DNA of 64,000 nucleotides from Sympetrum striolatum (taxonomy: Eukaryota > Arthropoda > Insecta > Odonata > Libellulidae): NCBI GenBank assembly GCA_947579665.1, contig OX388349.1, positions 19,004,459-19,068,458 on the forward strand. Reading direction: 5' to 3'. Position 1 is the first letter of the stretch; each line of letters starts with the position of its first letter. A program made the translations under genes and the position numbers. Below are positions 36,971 through 49,285 of this stretch, one piece after another. Below the pieces are notes generated by a model. It saw only the letters and a program-made list of their open reading frames with translations. It was not told the origin of the DNA and did no database searches.

Positions 36971-37335
36971 AAAGCTAGCTCGAAAAACAGGGTTACAACG
37001 ATAGCTACGCGGTGCTAACAATCGAATTACTATAACAAACACAACATCTGAAATGCTTTCTCTAAACAGAGCTCTTACCAACAATGTTAAAATTAACTTG
37101 CGTTGTTGGGAACCACGTTACTGTTATATAACAATGTAAAATCTCAATTTAACGCTAGCTTTCTTGGAAAAACAGGGTCACAACAATAGAGACGCGGTGC
37201 TAACAATCGAATTACTTTTCCAAACACAACAATTCAAATGCTTTCTCTAAACAGAGCTCCTACCAACAATGTTAAAATTAACTTGCGTTGTTTGGAACCA
37301 CGTTACTGTTGTAAATACAACAATGTAAACTCGTA
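36971..37335. repeat. Tandem duplication, ~180-185-bp unit
   Basis: Units about 36971-37150 and 37151-37335. Both contain 'GCTAGCT', 'AAAACAGGGT', 'GACGCGGTGCTAACAATCG' (first copy CTACGCGG), 'AAATGCTTTCTCTAAACAG', 'ACCAACAATGTTAAAATTAA' and 'CTTGCGTTGTT'. Divergence is low compared with the other tandem pairs, so this is a younger duplication. Confidence 0.9.
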
Positions 37336-39249
37336 GCGATAAACAAAGTTACTATTAATAATACAAATATGAAAACGCGTTCCTCTAAATAGTTTAGAAA
37401 TTGTTAAAGTATATTATAGAATAGAATTTTGCTTTAAATAGTGTACCCCTACGTTTATTTAAAACATTTAATTTATTTTACGAAATCAAGATTGAATTAA
37501 TAATATCTAAAAGTTTCATTCATGAAATCTGTAACTAATGAGAATGCTGTTTATTTTATTTAATCAAATGATTTCTATGAAGCTTGCATAAACTTATTCA
37601 TGGTAATTTTAAAACATACTTTTTGCCAACCTTTATTACATCTGGTTATTTTATTAATGTTATCTCAAATTTAGATCTAAATCAATTCATCAATGCATGC
37701 TAGCCAATTAGACGAGGATTTTTTTAAGAATAGTAATAGCTGTGCCAAGTCCCGTGTGGGGAAGCTTACCGATAGCAATCAAGTGATACATCCTTCTCAA
37801 GGTAATACAGTCAACGTCTACTCTTAAATATTGTAAAGATCCCTAACGATGAATATTGAAATGTTTTAGCTGATCACGGTTAAAGACGAATTCATTAGTA
37901 AATTTCTATTTATTTGAGTGATTTAATATGTAACTTTGATAGAAATAAACCCTGACAACCGAGCAACCGCCGCAATAATCCAAGGCTCTCGTAATTTTAA
38001 TAATTGACGCTTAGGTCGTTAGGAGTTGATTGGAATTTCAGGGATTGATTCAGCCAACAATTGGGACGAGTGAGCAATTAGGGCAGGCATTAAAGTGGGT
38101 TCGTTTGGCCTCCGAAGCGGGCCCTATTTCGGACCCAACCTATTCGAGGGCTTAAATATGACAAAAGGCCCATTGATTGATTTCTTTGATTAAAATCCTT
38201 CCTCTATTTCAACCTATGCAATCAATTCCTTATGCGAATGGTAGTTAGAGCGTGGGATGTTTCGATTGATTGGATTAGATACAATGATTAAGCTGTCGTG
38301 TACTCTCAGAAGGTCCACAAGAATCCTAGCGAACGTTTTCAACCAAAGACAATAATTTCCATTAAAAATATTAGTATCCTTATCCTGTTTTCTTTTATGA
38401 AATTTGATGATAAAATGAGACGTATATATAGGGGGGAAACAATAAGAAAGAAAACTCATCAGATTTTTTTAAAATCATTAAATGCTGTTTTCGATTTTAT
38501 CTTACGGAAGCTCTCTTCTTCAAACGTTTGGATTTGATAAGTCGTTTCCATGACGACCAATGTTGATTGTTGAAGTCGTGAATCCTTCTATGTCTAACAA
38601 TAAGTATGCATCTGCTATATATCTAAATAGTAAATAATTTATACATGAAATATTATAAATGTTCCTGAATCAGTAATTAGTAAGCGGAATGTAATAAATG
38701 AATCTATAGCTTATAGTAACTGAATGTGGAAGCTTTAATAAAGTAATAATCCGTTACAGTAATGAAGATAATTGTTAGTTTCTGAATAAAATGAGGAATA
38801 AGTATGTTACAACAATCAATCTAAATCAATTTTATGAAAAAAGAAAACAAAGTTGACTGTAAGCATTTTAGATGTTTGATTTAATGTTATTCCGTTGTAT
38901 TGCACCTATCAATACTTAACAGGGTCACGTAAGAGATAATCTCTTCGGATGATATGAAGTTATACTTATAAATCCAGACAATCTAAGATGAGATGCCAAG
39001 ACTATCGAATAAATATCAATTGCTCCGGTTATTTTGCTACCGAAAGGGAAACATTTCTGTGCGTGGTCTATAAGAGAATATTTCTTATTTTATTATCACT
39101 TGATATTGAATACGAGGATGTGGAATAAATAAAACATCAGTTTGTTTTATGGGGTTAATAAAAGACTGTACTCTTTACAAGTCAATAGTGGTCTAGAGGT
39201 CGTGTTTTGAGGATTGAGAAATAGTATACGTTCTTAGTTCTTGCTATAA
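37336..39249. other. AT-rich non-coding stretch
   Basis: No gene recognised. A small GC-richer patch lies at about 37980-38160. Opposed frames at 38214-38459 and 38298-38537 show no domain. Confidence 0.4.
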
Positions 39250-40522
39250 CATCGCACAGTGGGCTAGAATCGAAAAATGCTAGTCAAAAATAAGAGAGTG
39301 CTTTTTTTGAGTGCGGACTTTGAAACTTCGCATGGTCATTCTTAAATAAATTTTGCATATACTAATTGCATTATAATAATATATAATATTACATTTATAC
39401 CTCATTTATAAATAAATGAAGTATAAATGTAACGGATTGTTTTAACTAGAATGAATATGTTAAAGATGCTTAATAGGTGCATGGTTTTGCATTTGTGTGT
39501 AATTGTACCTACGAATGGAAGAATGGAAGGTAATGTGCAGCTGCTTGCAATAAAACGAGCCCTTTGCCAAACTATTCCAGCGCTCCAGAGCACCTCGACG
39601 GTAGCCAAAACAACTCCAGATGTGGGCAAATTTTGTATTTGAAAAAATTCTACGCTATATTCCACCATTTTCATAATATTACAACCTATTTATTTATTTC
39701 TGTAATGAAATTACACAAAATGACGGCTAGTTCTACCAATTTTGTAAGAACATTTTCAGTATTGTAGAGAGTGAGAGTGAAGAAGCAGTCAGTATCAAAA
39801 TCACAAACATATCTTAAGCAGCAATTAACTTAAAAAAATCGATATGTAACTAATTTAAAAAGTATAATAATGGCTAAAATCTACAAAAGAACGAATCAGA
39901 ATCGTTTTGGTTCGTTGTTCCTCTCAAAACACGACAGCGTAGCGGAGGACGGTGCTCCGCCGAGCGGATTCGGCCCTTGTAGTGTTGTCGAAAAGTCGAT
40001 TTATAAATCATTGGGGCTAATTGGGGCAAGATTTTATTTCAGATTCCCATAAAGGAAGGTTCATAGCTTATTGTGGTATAAGTAATCCCGTATCACACGG
40101 TGTCTCAATCTACTATTTTCCTCGCTTTAGGTAAAACTTTGTTCCAAAATAAGGGTCCGCCATTTTGTAATGTAAAGTATATAAATATTCGACAGATCTC
40201 ATTGAAACCAAGTCTTATGAAGGAAAAAGAACATATTTATAATATGGAATCATATTTTACCCGATGAGATTTCTAGTTTGGGTTCACAATCGACTTGAAG
40301 TTGAAGAATTTCGCGAAAAATCGGAAACTGGAAATTTTCGCGAAAATTGGTCAACTTTGACCCCCTGTAGAATTGTAACGCGTCAGAATTAACAAAAATG
40401 ATTTCGCACTTATATGCAGAATTTATTTAAAAATGACCATGCGAAGTTTCAAAGTCCGCACTCAAAAAAAGCACTTTCTTATTTTTGGCCAGTTTTTTTC
40501 GATTCTAGCCCACAGTGCATCG
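39250..40522. mobile_element. Non-autonomous Transib-like DNA transposon
   Basis: The 5-bp CATCG occurs at 39250-39254 and 40518-40522, directly outside 107-bp terminal inverted repeats (39255-39361 and 40411-40517). The repeats differ at about 8 positions by my count. The ends read CACAGTGGGCTAGAATCG (left) and CACTGTGGGCTAGAATCG (right, read inward). Transib elements, the transposon relatives of RAG1, make 5-bp duplications and have termini resembling the recombination-signal heptamer CACAGTG. About 12 bp inside the heptamer both ends have an A-run. The 1.05-kb interior has no frame recognisable as a transposase; the 60-codon frame at 39870-40052 has no domain. Chapaev/CMC elements also begin CAC but make shorter duplications. 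Confidence 0.75.
39389..39432. repeat. Small perfect-type hairpin inside the Transib-like element
   Basis: TTACATTTATACCTCATTTA and TAAATGAAGTATAAATGTAA pair over 20 bp (one G-T type mismatch) around a 4-nt loop. It sits just inside the left terminal repeat. Confidence 0.8.
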
Positions 40523-40811
40523 TGATATATATTTTATTTGTCATTTCTTGTCTTCAGTACAAAATAGGGGAAACTGTATTTCCCGCTTCGATATTGTCTC
40601 AGTCCTGTTCTCAGTTATAGCCATTTAAGAGCTATAAAAGTATGTAAAATGGTATTTACTTTGATCATTACCCATTGAATGCTGTTAAGAATATCATTGG
40701 TGTCGTATTGTTGTGCTAAATTGTCCGTTTTTCTCTATAAATTTCTCTCATTCTAGCTCAGTTAGGAAACAAGGGCTGAATACGAAACTGTGAAAAAGGC
40801 AAAGTCACACT

Positions 40812-40925
40812 ACCTCACTCCTCATCCTTTCTAGTGAGCCTTATTCCCTCTACTAACTATATCTAGTTAATGTTTGAGATATTGATGTACCAACCAACCC
40901 TCGGGATGAATGCTTTATGTACGGA
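40812..40925 (+). repeat. GTGAGGAGTGAGG repeat, copy 6 (complement reading)
   Basis: Near full length: ACCTCACTCCTCATC, 'CTAGTGAGCCTTATTCCCTC', 'TAGTTAATGTTTGAGAT', 'ACCAACCAACCCTCGGGATG' and 'AATGCTTTATGT', which corresponds to the far end of the family. Confidence 0.75.
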
Positions 40926-40979
40926 CAACTAACTTAAAACTCATCTAAATTATTAAGACTAATTCTTTTACCAAACCTA

Positions 40980-41030
40980 ATGATAGAGGGGATGAGATGA
41001 AAATCGGCCTTCGAGCTGGGAGCTTGACAC
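40980..41030 (+). repeat. GTGAGGAGTGAGG repeat, partial copy 7
   Basis: Only the distal half is present: 'AATGATAGAGGGGATGAG', 'ATCGGCCTTCGAGCTGG'. It lies about 55 bp from copy 6 in the same orientation. Confidence 0.5.
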
Positions 41031-41880
41031 ACAATGATAGATGCTGTAATAATTAAATTATTAGTCAGTCAATAATGGTTGAAACAATCGTTCTCGAAGC
41101 AAGACTTATTTTTGTAGGCACGTACTCAAATTTTATATTTATATAAGTCTCTATAATTGTTGAAGTATTAGTAAGACAAGATGGATGAAAAAACAGTCAA
41201 AGAATGAAATCAAAGTTTATATTTATACAAGCTTCTATATTTGTTGAAATATTAGCCAGACAACAATGGATAGAGCAACAATCACTCTTCGAGTAAGGCT
41301 AATTTGCTTCAATCAGGCACGTAATCGAATTTTAAATCCCCAACGTTTCCCTTCGCCCGGGGAAGGGGTATTAATGCATTTCCGTACCCTGGAAAACTTT
41401 TCCCTCTGGATGTGATTAAGTGTCCGAAATCGTGCTCCCTAAGAGTGGTTCCGAATCGCAGCATGGAACATAACTCCTTACAATCATTCCCTCGTTTCGA
41501 AAAAAGGCGGATACGCCGACAATAACGGACGCGTGCCCAATGAATGCGAGAGCACGTTTCGAATCGCCTTCTCATCGATCGCATTTCACGCGATGCTGTT
41601 TTGTTCTCGTCACCCTTTGCTGCTGCACAAATTCGTTTTAGATGAGAGGCCTCTCTCGTCTCCATGGAGATTTTGTTTATTCGCATTCGGAAAAAGTACG
41701 TCATCGATGGAACTGATACGCAGGATGGATTGCCGAGTATCTCGTCTAGGGCAAACATATCTTGATGAGAGGTTTATTTCTCTTGGTGATGGATAGAGAA
41801 CATTTATCTTTCATTTTTTATTACTTAGACTTTTTCATGGCCATGGCATCTGAGTAATAGTGAGGTTTGAATGAAGCTCT
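41031..41880. other. Non-coding stretch with a GC/CpG-rich patch (about 41320-41770)
   Basis: Holds the second-longest open frame of the window: minus strand 41758-41309, 149 codons with an ATG, basic (many Arg) and with no domain I recognise. An 87-codon plus-strand frame overlaps it. The double-stranded openness and composition argue against coding, but this is one of the better places to test for transcription. Confidence 0.35.
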
Positions 41881-41990
41881 CTGTAAAGTATTCAACATGA
41901 AGGCAAGTTGGAAACTCATCCTCTCCAACAATAGCTACTAAGAAGAAGGGAATGAGGCTTGCTAGGCAAGGTGAGGAGTGAGGTAGTTTG
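41881..41990 (-). repeat. GTGAGGAGTGAGG repeat, copy 8 (near full length)
   Basis: A good reference copy: CTGTAAAGTATTCAACATG, 'AAGGCAAGTTGGAAACTCAT', 'CTCTCCAACAATAGCTACTA', 'GGGAATGAGGCTTGCTAGGC', 'AAGGTGAGGAGTGAGGTAG'. The 44449 copy starts with the same CTGTAAAGTATTCA, so this is probably the real 5' edge. Confidence 0.85.
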
Positions 41991-43316
41991 CCTTTGCTTT
42001 ATCAAGCCAGATTTCAATACTCTAATGAAGTTGAAGAGAGTGTGTACCTAAGGAATTTAATTTATTCATGTTAAATTTTATTAAATTTTTAATTTCATTA
42101 ACCAACATACGGGAGAAGAGTTGATAGGGAGTTTATATTCTGGCCATTGAATTCTGTTTTGATTGGAAATTCCCATAAATTAGGTATAATTTAGCGAAAG
42201 TATTGCGATTATAAACAACCCGCGTCCATGACAACCAAGGCAATTAGAAGAGAAGGTATTTAGTTTTCTTTTGTGTACAAACAATCGGATAGGATCGCAA
42301 ACAATGGAAGTCGAAGGAAAATATATCAACAATCAAATACAAGAATACTCCATGCACATGCGAAGCGACGAGCATTGTTACATCTTCATCATTGTTGAAA
42401 ACGTTTGAAATGGAAAATCCTGGCGTATTGTTGCCTAGACCCAACAATAGGTCGACAATGACCGCCTTCCGGGAGCTCCTGGAAAGCCCCCTGTGTGTGG
42501 ATGGTGTATGGATACTATAGGGATTGGAGCTCATAACGTGTATTTCCCTCGGAGCGTATTCCTCGTGTATTTTCATGGAGTCCAACCGTTCGGAAAGTCC
42601 GCTGCACGAGCGAATGCCTCCGACGAAAAAAAAAGGTCTGCGTTTTGCGCTGACAATTTCTCATTCCTTTTGAAACCGCGCATTATCACGCTTTTCGCGA
42701 GTATCGATATTTTTTTTCGGCGGTCATTTAGATAGGGATGAATATATGACTCGCATTCACAAGTCGGAAAAAACGGCCGAAATAAAAAGCATCTGTCGGC
42801 CGCTTTCGTCGCTTGAAATATTCATTAGAACGTGTGCGAAATTTCATTATTCATTTGTAGCCGCGGCTCATTATTTCTCTCATACGTTTATAAATCTCGT
42901 ATAAATGAATACGTGCGACATCAAAATAGCGGGCGTTTTTCGGATAAATTCCTTCTTTCCGAATTGTGCTTTTCAGCTCAGTTTGATGTCTTCTTTCAGA
43001 GACGTTTATTTTTATATATAAAACGTAAGGAAACTCTCCTAATCCCCAGATATGTAGGTGAATATATCATATCAAAATCTCTCCTTTAGATGATTCTGTG
43101 AATGAATTTGGTTAAAATAAAAAGGAACAAATAATAGAAACGTAGCTATTAGTTACCATGACTATTAAATTTGGATATTTGTGGAATTTTTTTCTTCTAC
43201 GATAACTCGATCAATGGAACATATTTAATTTGCCATTTGGTCAACTTTAGAGAAAAAAATTTTGTTTTCTACTTTTGACACAGTATTGTTCAAAGCTGTG
43301 TTGATATGAAGGTTAC
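41991..43316. other. Non-coding stretch with a GC/CpG-rich patch (about 42400-42990)
   Basis: CpG-rich between 42400 and 42990, with short overlapping frames on both strands (42244-42585 minus, 42493-42735 plus, 42832-43089 plus). None has a recognisable domain. Confidence 0.4.
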
Positions 43317-43390
43317 TGGCCTCATTCCCTTATTTGCTCTTGGAAGCTAATGGTAGAGCGGGTGAGGTACCAAGCGGCCATTTGGGTGAC
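43317..43390 (+). repeat. GTGAGGAGTGAGG repeat, partial copy 9
   Basis: Starts at 'CTGGCCTCATTCCC' and continues 'TTGGAAGCTAATGGTAGAG', 'GGGTGAGGTACCAAGCGGCC'. The diagnostic core half is missing. Confidence 0.55.
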
Positions 43391-44448
43391 ATCTTTGACA
43401 GATATTATTTTATAACGAGGAATACTTTACGCAGTTAAGGATTCAAACTCGTTTCCATAACCAGGTTTCTATAAATACTATGTCATTAATCAATAATGTA
43501 TGAACAATATGACTGTAAACACTACAAACAACGGTTGTGTGTTGTACTACAAAGTCAACTAAATACCCATACAAAACAACCAACGGCAATATGCCATACC
43601 TTATCTTTTATGGACTTCTTTTGACTAAAAGTATTGTTTATGATGAAATATTTCTTTAATGCTTAAATTGAAACATAAGTCTCTTTAAGTAATAAATTAT
43701 ATCATTTGCAATAAAATACATTATTGAACAAAAGTTTCGTAGTGATCCTGTATTTACTATGTATTTTATCAGAAACGAGTTCAGCGATGCCTGTAAAGGT
43801 AAAACAATTTTATCAATTTATTTCCACAAAACTTTCCAAAACTAGAAAATTTCATCAGTGCTTGTGATTTATGGCCGTAAAGTTCGTTTATTATAAGAAG
43901 AAGATTCTAAATGGAATTTACTATCTGGTGGTGTTTCCATGGTTATTCAATCTAAATAAACCGAGTTTTATTTTTCTCAAATAAAATTATTTTTTTCGTT
44001 AACAATTGTTTATATTCTTATGCCCTCTATGAAGTCGGATTCTGTACTATTAGGTGAGTAGCAGGTAGCCTTTTCCCTATCGCACGGTAGCATTTAATGA
44101 TCAGTGAAGTTTAATAACCGTGCGAATCATGATTTTCCAATTGTATATTGATGATAATGTAGAGTAGGGAAACTTTCCGCCCTATATATTACATTTCCCT
44201 CTTTCCTTCTTCTCTTTTGGGACTGTCCAGTTGCGGTGTGCCTCGCGGTCGCCCCTCCGCTTTCATTTGTTTTAATTTTCGCCCTTCCGAATAAGGACGG
44301 AGGCAATATTTCACGGGATAACAAGAATATTTTGCGATCACTTTTCCTGAAAACGGAATTCTCTTTTTTGCGATTGGTTTTTGCGATTCTTTGTTTTGGT
44401 AATTTATCACCACTCCAAAGTCAAAAGAAGAATCGTCGATTAATGTCT
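43391..44448. other. AT-rich non-coding stretch with a GC-richer patch (about 44170-44440)
   Basis: No gene recognised. Overlapping frames on both strands at 44127-44523 have no domain. Confidence 0.4.
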
Positions 44449-44566
44449 GTCTGTAAAGTATTCAGCCCCAAAGGCCGGTTAGCATGTACCCCACCCTATA
44501 TGACATTAGCAAACGAGAGCTAGTAGGGAGGAATGAGGCTTACTAGGCAGGATGAGGGGTGAGGTA
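44449..44566 (-). repeat. GTGAGGAGTGAGG repeat, copy 10 (near full length)
   Basis: CTGTAAAGTATTCAGCCCC, 'AAAGGCCGGTTAGCATG', 'GACATTAGCAAACGAGAG', 'GGAATGAGGCTTACTAGGC', 'AGGATGAGGGGTGAGGTAG'. Together with 41881-41990 it defines a unit of about 110-118 bp. Confidence 0.85.
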
Positions 44567-46919
44567 GAATCGAACACTTTTATTTGATTGATGATTGTTG
44601 TCTCGTATGGTTTCGATAATATGCAGCAGGAGTGCTATTTTTTGATGGCACACCAGTAGTGCATGTTCACTTCTATTAAGATTGGCGCAGAGGATATTTT
44701 ATACAGCAAAATCGGAAGTTTAAATTAAAGGAACTAGTAAATATATAATTCACTTCTTGTTTAGGGTACTCCGGTTTGTAGGAAAATAGGAAATTTTTAG
44801 AAAATAATTTGGCCAATTCCTCGACCAGCAAGTAGAAAAAGTATTACAATTCCCTAGCGTTTAATACCATCGCTCATCGTTCTGAAAGAATTTTGATCAA
44901 TAAACACCTTCAAATATATCGGACGATAATATAGTTTCATTTTATTTTGAATTCTTCCAAACCATCTGAAAATTTTATCATTAGATTATATTACTGAACG
45001 ACAGTATGGTTTCATTTAATTTTGTTCACAACTATCCAGAGAATAAATAAATCTCTAACCCAGCAACTTCTCTAACATCGCTAGTAAACATGAATATTTA
45101 TTCACAGAAACCTAGTTATATTGCTAGAATTGAACTGTGCAACCCTAGAAACTTATTTACCACTCGATGCAAATCTTCCCCATGGTGTGTGTTTCAACTA
45201 CAACGCGTATTTATCTTGTACTGCGAGGAAATCCTCCCCGGAAGCCTTACACTGATGAGGGATGAAATAAAAGCGAACGGCATGAAAGAAAACTGAGAAA
45301 TGCAAAAGAACGGATTTTGTCATTTCCTGTCTCATTGATTTCGCTCTCTATTCGACGACAATGGCTTCTTTTTAAGTTAATTAAGACGCTGTCTCCATGG
45401 CGATTTTACCGCATTGTGTTTAAATGAGATGCAATGCGATTGAGAACGGAAAGAATCACTGGGAAAATATATCACCCGGAAAAAAATAGTTGTCTGGTAT
45501 TTAAAAAACCATAGACTAATGGAATATAGGAGCAAAAGTTACTCATAATTGCCAAAGGATTGAGCGTTGTTGGAATTATTTGCGAATGACGTTTGGTGAG
45601 CATAAAAGTATAAGCTACCGGCACTTAGCTGTACCGCGTACAGCATGATTCATAACAGAACTAAACCGAAGGATTTTTCCATGAAGTATTGCAAGTCTAC
45701 AATCAAATTGGAAGAAAATATAGGCTTAGCTAAGTTTGAAAACCAAAGCCTTCTACATTTCGGAAACATATTTTTGGGTTTTGGAGGCATTCCCCTATAA
45801 ATGATAAGTAAATGATATTAAAAGGGGAATAGTCTTTAACTTTTCATTTATAGGTGAAAAGGCGGAACATCATTGTTGAGATAATCTAATAATGGAACGC
45901 TCTAATTAGCCAAGGCGCACATAATCAAAACGTAACAATATCTATTAATGCACAACAATGAGTGACTTCCGGGTGATTTTTAATAACCTGGTAGACTCTG
46001 GACTGTATCTTAAACATTAAAACTTAATTTAGTCTACTAGTCTTCCAACTCCATGGTCTTGAGGTGGAATTGTAGGTACGCTGTCCTTAATGGACGAAAA
46101 TTGATATTTCAGTTTGTTCATCGTTTCTTCATGGTAATTGTTTTATAGTAATATATAAGTCAGGAAATTTTTAAAATAATTAAAGTAATGAATTAATTAA
46201 TGTCTTTTATAATATAAAAATAATAATAAATAAATTGAATTAATCAAGCTAATTTAGCGAATAAAAATAAATAAATGTATAAATTAATTAGAAAATCAAT
46301 TAAAAAAATGTAATTATTTAATTGATATGTAATATCAATGTATAATGTAATGTATTTGTGTATTAAGATTTCATTACGGAATATAATGGCTTCATCAATA
46401 GAAGTGCTTTGATTACTCTGTTCTCTGGGGCGAAAGTTTCGTATAGCCCTTGGATAGTTTTGCTTAAAGCTACGATTTGATGGAATCATTGGATAGATTT
46501 GATATCTTTATCGTTTTGATTCTCTAAGTATTATTCCTTTCATTGGGAAATGAGCGGGAGTATTTGGACTTGAGTTCAATACCGCATCTGAGTTAGGCTT
46601 CACATTATCTTTCTTTTACGCTCAAATTGATTCCGAGAATTTCCTGTCGAGAATCCCCTACCAGAGATGCAGTTCACCTTGCTCTTCTCCGTCGAAGGAT
46701 TCTTAGGAAAGTCGTGAGCTTGATCCAAGAGTATTTCTGCAGCGAGGAGGAGCAGATATCGGAAAAATAATCAGTGAGCGCCGTTGATATTCACGGAGAT
46801 ATAACGTGAGTGGGCTTGAAGCGTCTTCGAATATATTTTACTATCCGTTCGTATCCGCAGAATATAATTTAATGGAATATGAAGGGTTTTATTTTTTTTA
46901 ATCCTGGAGAGTAATCGCA
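44567..46919. other. AT-rich non-coding stretch
   Basis: No gene recognised. A small palindrome GCTGTAC-CGC-GTACAGC lies at 45628-45644. 46140-46340 is extremely AT-rich. Confidence 0.45.
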
Positions 46920-47030
46920 AACTACCTCATTCGTCATCCTAACTAACGACCCTCATTCCCTCTTCACATGAATTGGTTGCTATTGGAGGAGGGATGAGGT
47001 TTATTTTAAAATTGCTAGTCTTTAAAGTGT
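46920..47030 (+). repeat. GTGAGGAGTGAGG repeat, copy 11 (diverged, complement reading)
   Basis: 'AACTACCTCATTCGTCATCC', 'CCCTCATTCCCTC', 'TTGCTATTGGAGGAGGGATG' and 'CTTTAAAGTGT'. Length and order agree with the family. Confidence 0.6.
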
Positions 47031-47101
47031 CTTTATAGAAGACTGATTGCATCCAAATATCCACCATCGTAGTTAACTGAAAGATATGAATATGATATGA
47101 A

Positions 47102-47131
47102 CTTGCTCGTCAAGATGAGGAGTGAGGTAGT
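47102..47131 (-). repeat. GTGAGGAGTGAGG repeat, core fragment (copy 12)
   Basis: Only the core remains: 'CTTGCTCGTCAAGATG' followed by 'AGGAGTGAGGTAGTTTTT'. Confidence 0.5.
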
Positions 47132-49051
47132 TTTTCCTTGAATCCTCGACAAAGTGGGCTTTAAGATGTACACGTCCATGTTAGTGAGAGGAGCACTTTT
47201 CTCAGGATTTTTAAGGAGTTAATGTAATGAATGCTGCATCGCTCATACCTCACTGGATTTTATACTATGACAGCCATAACCAGAAATGGATGAGAGAAAA
47301 ATGAATTAAAAAGACATATCTATAATCCATATGAAAAAACCAATGAAATAATATAGAAGGTAAACGAGCAATTGAAAATAGCAATCATTCCCAATCAGGA
47401 CATGGCAGCAGGGACCATACAACAGAGAGAATTTGAAAATCATAAATAAATAAATTTGGCGTCATTGAAGTAATTTGCTTATTCGCAATATGAAAATGGT
47501 AAGTGGACAGTTAGATAAGACATTTCATTGATCGATAAAATCTACAAATGAATACGTGATTCCTCTGGTCCGATTAGCAATGGAGTCGATTATGACTGTC
47601 ATATTTTAGTTTGTTTTCATAGCAGGTTGTATATACAAAGACCATTAATCAGTTCGAATCAAAAAGTAAGTCAATAAAACATCATTTTCTACAGTCTGCA
47701 CCAAATTGTTATCGTTGTCTCAGAAAATTAGGTCTTAGACAACATTGGTACTTCAAATAGTAATTTTAAAATGTTTGAATTTTCACTGTGCATAACCAGA
47801 TGTAGTTCAATGATGTAACGAATAAATATTTGAAGGTAACATTTATAACGTGACATTTGAGACGAATTTAACCATTAATAATAACTATTGTTGCAACTAA
47901 CTAAACATTCCGCAAAAAAAACTGATGCCAATACCGTTGTATTGTTGAAAAAGTCGACTATTGCAACAACAATTTTTACTTCAGTTCGGTTTCGTATTTG
48001 AAGTCTGTATTAAGCTCAGGACTAATGAAAACAGTCCAATCAGTTGATAGCTTCTCCTATGCACACGCCTCTTCAATTGGTATTAATTCCATCACCGTTT
48101 TGCATACCCATAACGAAGAGTTTCTGTCACTCAGCAACTCTCCGGAGCGCAAATTCAACACGAGGCGCCAATTAGTGCGAATGGAAAAATGGCGGAATGT
48201 TTTCTCTTCCATTGGTAGATCCGCTATTCTCTCATAGACAACGGAGAGTCAACTACATAGTTAGTTTAGCCCCGAATGTAGACTACTGATGTTTGGCTAG
48301 TTGACTAGTTTATTACATTTAGGTTAAAACTAGTCGCACTTTCTTCTCTGTGAAGTAATTTATTGGATTTAATAAAAAATCTCCCACACTTAATGAATAT
48401 TCTACAAATTATGTGTATGACATGTGAATGAATGCTGAAAAAATAATGTTTATATGGTAATATACGCTGCCCTAGAATGGCAGCTTGAAATATTGTGAAA
48501 AAAATGGAATTTAAAATTAATGGAACATTATTTATGAGCAGAATTTCATCCATAGCAAACCATAATTGAGTTCCCCAATGCAATTCTATGCTACGTTGGT
48601 GGCATAAAATTTCTGAATGAATAGATAATCCACTGTTACTAATACTAATACCTTACCAGTCATATTCCATTAATATCTAAAATTTAAACAAACTATGGAT
48701 TGGAATCATCGCGTTATACGTTGAATTACGTGCTTTATAAACAAAAGTTAAGATATCAGTATGAAAGTGATTTTATGCGTTAGTTTAGGCTGCATTCAAA
48801 GAAAGGATAGATATGAACAGAATTGTACTCTTATATTTGTATAGAATAATACTCTTTTCCCTTAATGACGATTGCATCGCTATGTAACTGTAAATTCGGT
48901 TTTTTATAGAAAGTTGGTTATCGGGGCCCTACCGTTAACTTGCTGTTGTTTCCGACAACAGTTGGCAACGAGGTGCGGAGCGCTAACACAGACGGATTGG
49001 ACCTTTCAAACCTCTAATGGATATAGGGAAGATTAGTCTTGAAAATATAAA
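47132..49051. other. AT-rich non-coding stretch
   Basis: No gene recognised. Around 47870-47990 and 48940-48990 there are CAACAAC/TTGTTG-rich motifs like those in the tandem pairs at 28.9 and 37.0 kb, but no clean copy. Confidence 0.4.
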
Positions 49052-49132
49052 TAGACTTTTTCGAGTCTGTTCTTCCCTTGCATTTATCCTGGCTGCACGC
49101 CATTTCGTGCAAAAAACCTTTGCCCAATTTCC
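49052..49132 (+). mobile_element. 5'-truncated copy of the hairpin-tailed tRNA SINE
   Basis: Starts at 'AGACTTTTTCGAGTCTG' and continues with 'CATTTATCCTGGCTGCACGC', 'CATTTCGTGCAAAAAACCTT', 'TGCCCAATTTCC'. It matches the tail half of the copy at 49286-49442, only about 150 bp upstream and in the same orientation. The tail hairpin TGCACG/CGTGCA is intact. Confidence 0.75.
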
Positions 49133-49285
49133 TCGTTAACCCACCTTAAGGAAGTTTCCTTACATCACTATGTGTGGATAGTGCTTATAGTATATTAAGC
49201 CATGACTGCGAACAATGCCGCCATGCGGACGAAATTGCAAACTCCTTCGCCCTCATATTCTCCCGAATAGCTTGAAAGAATGTTC

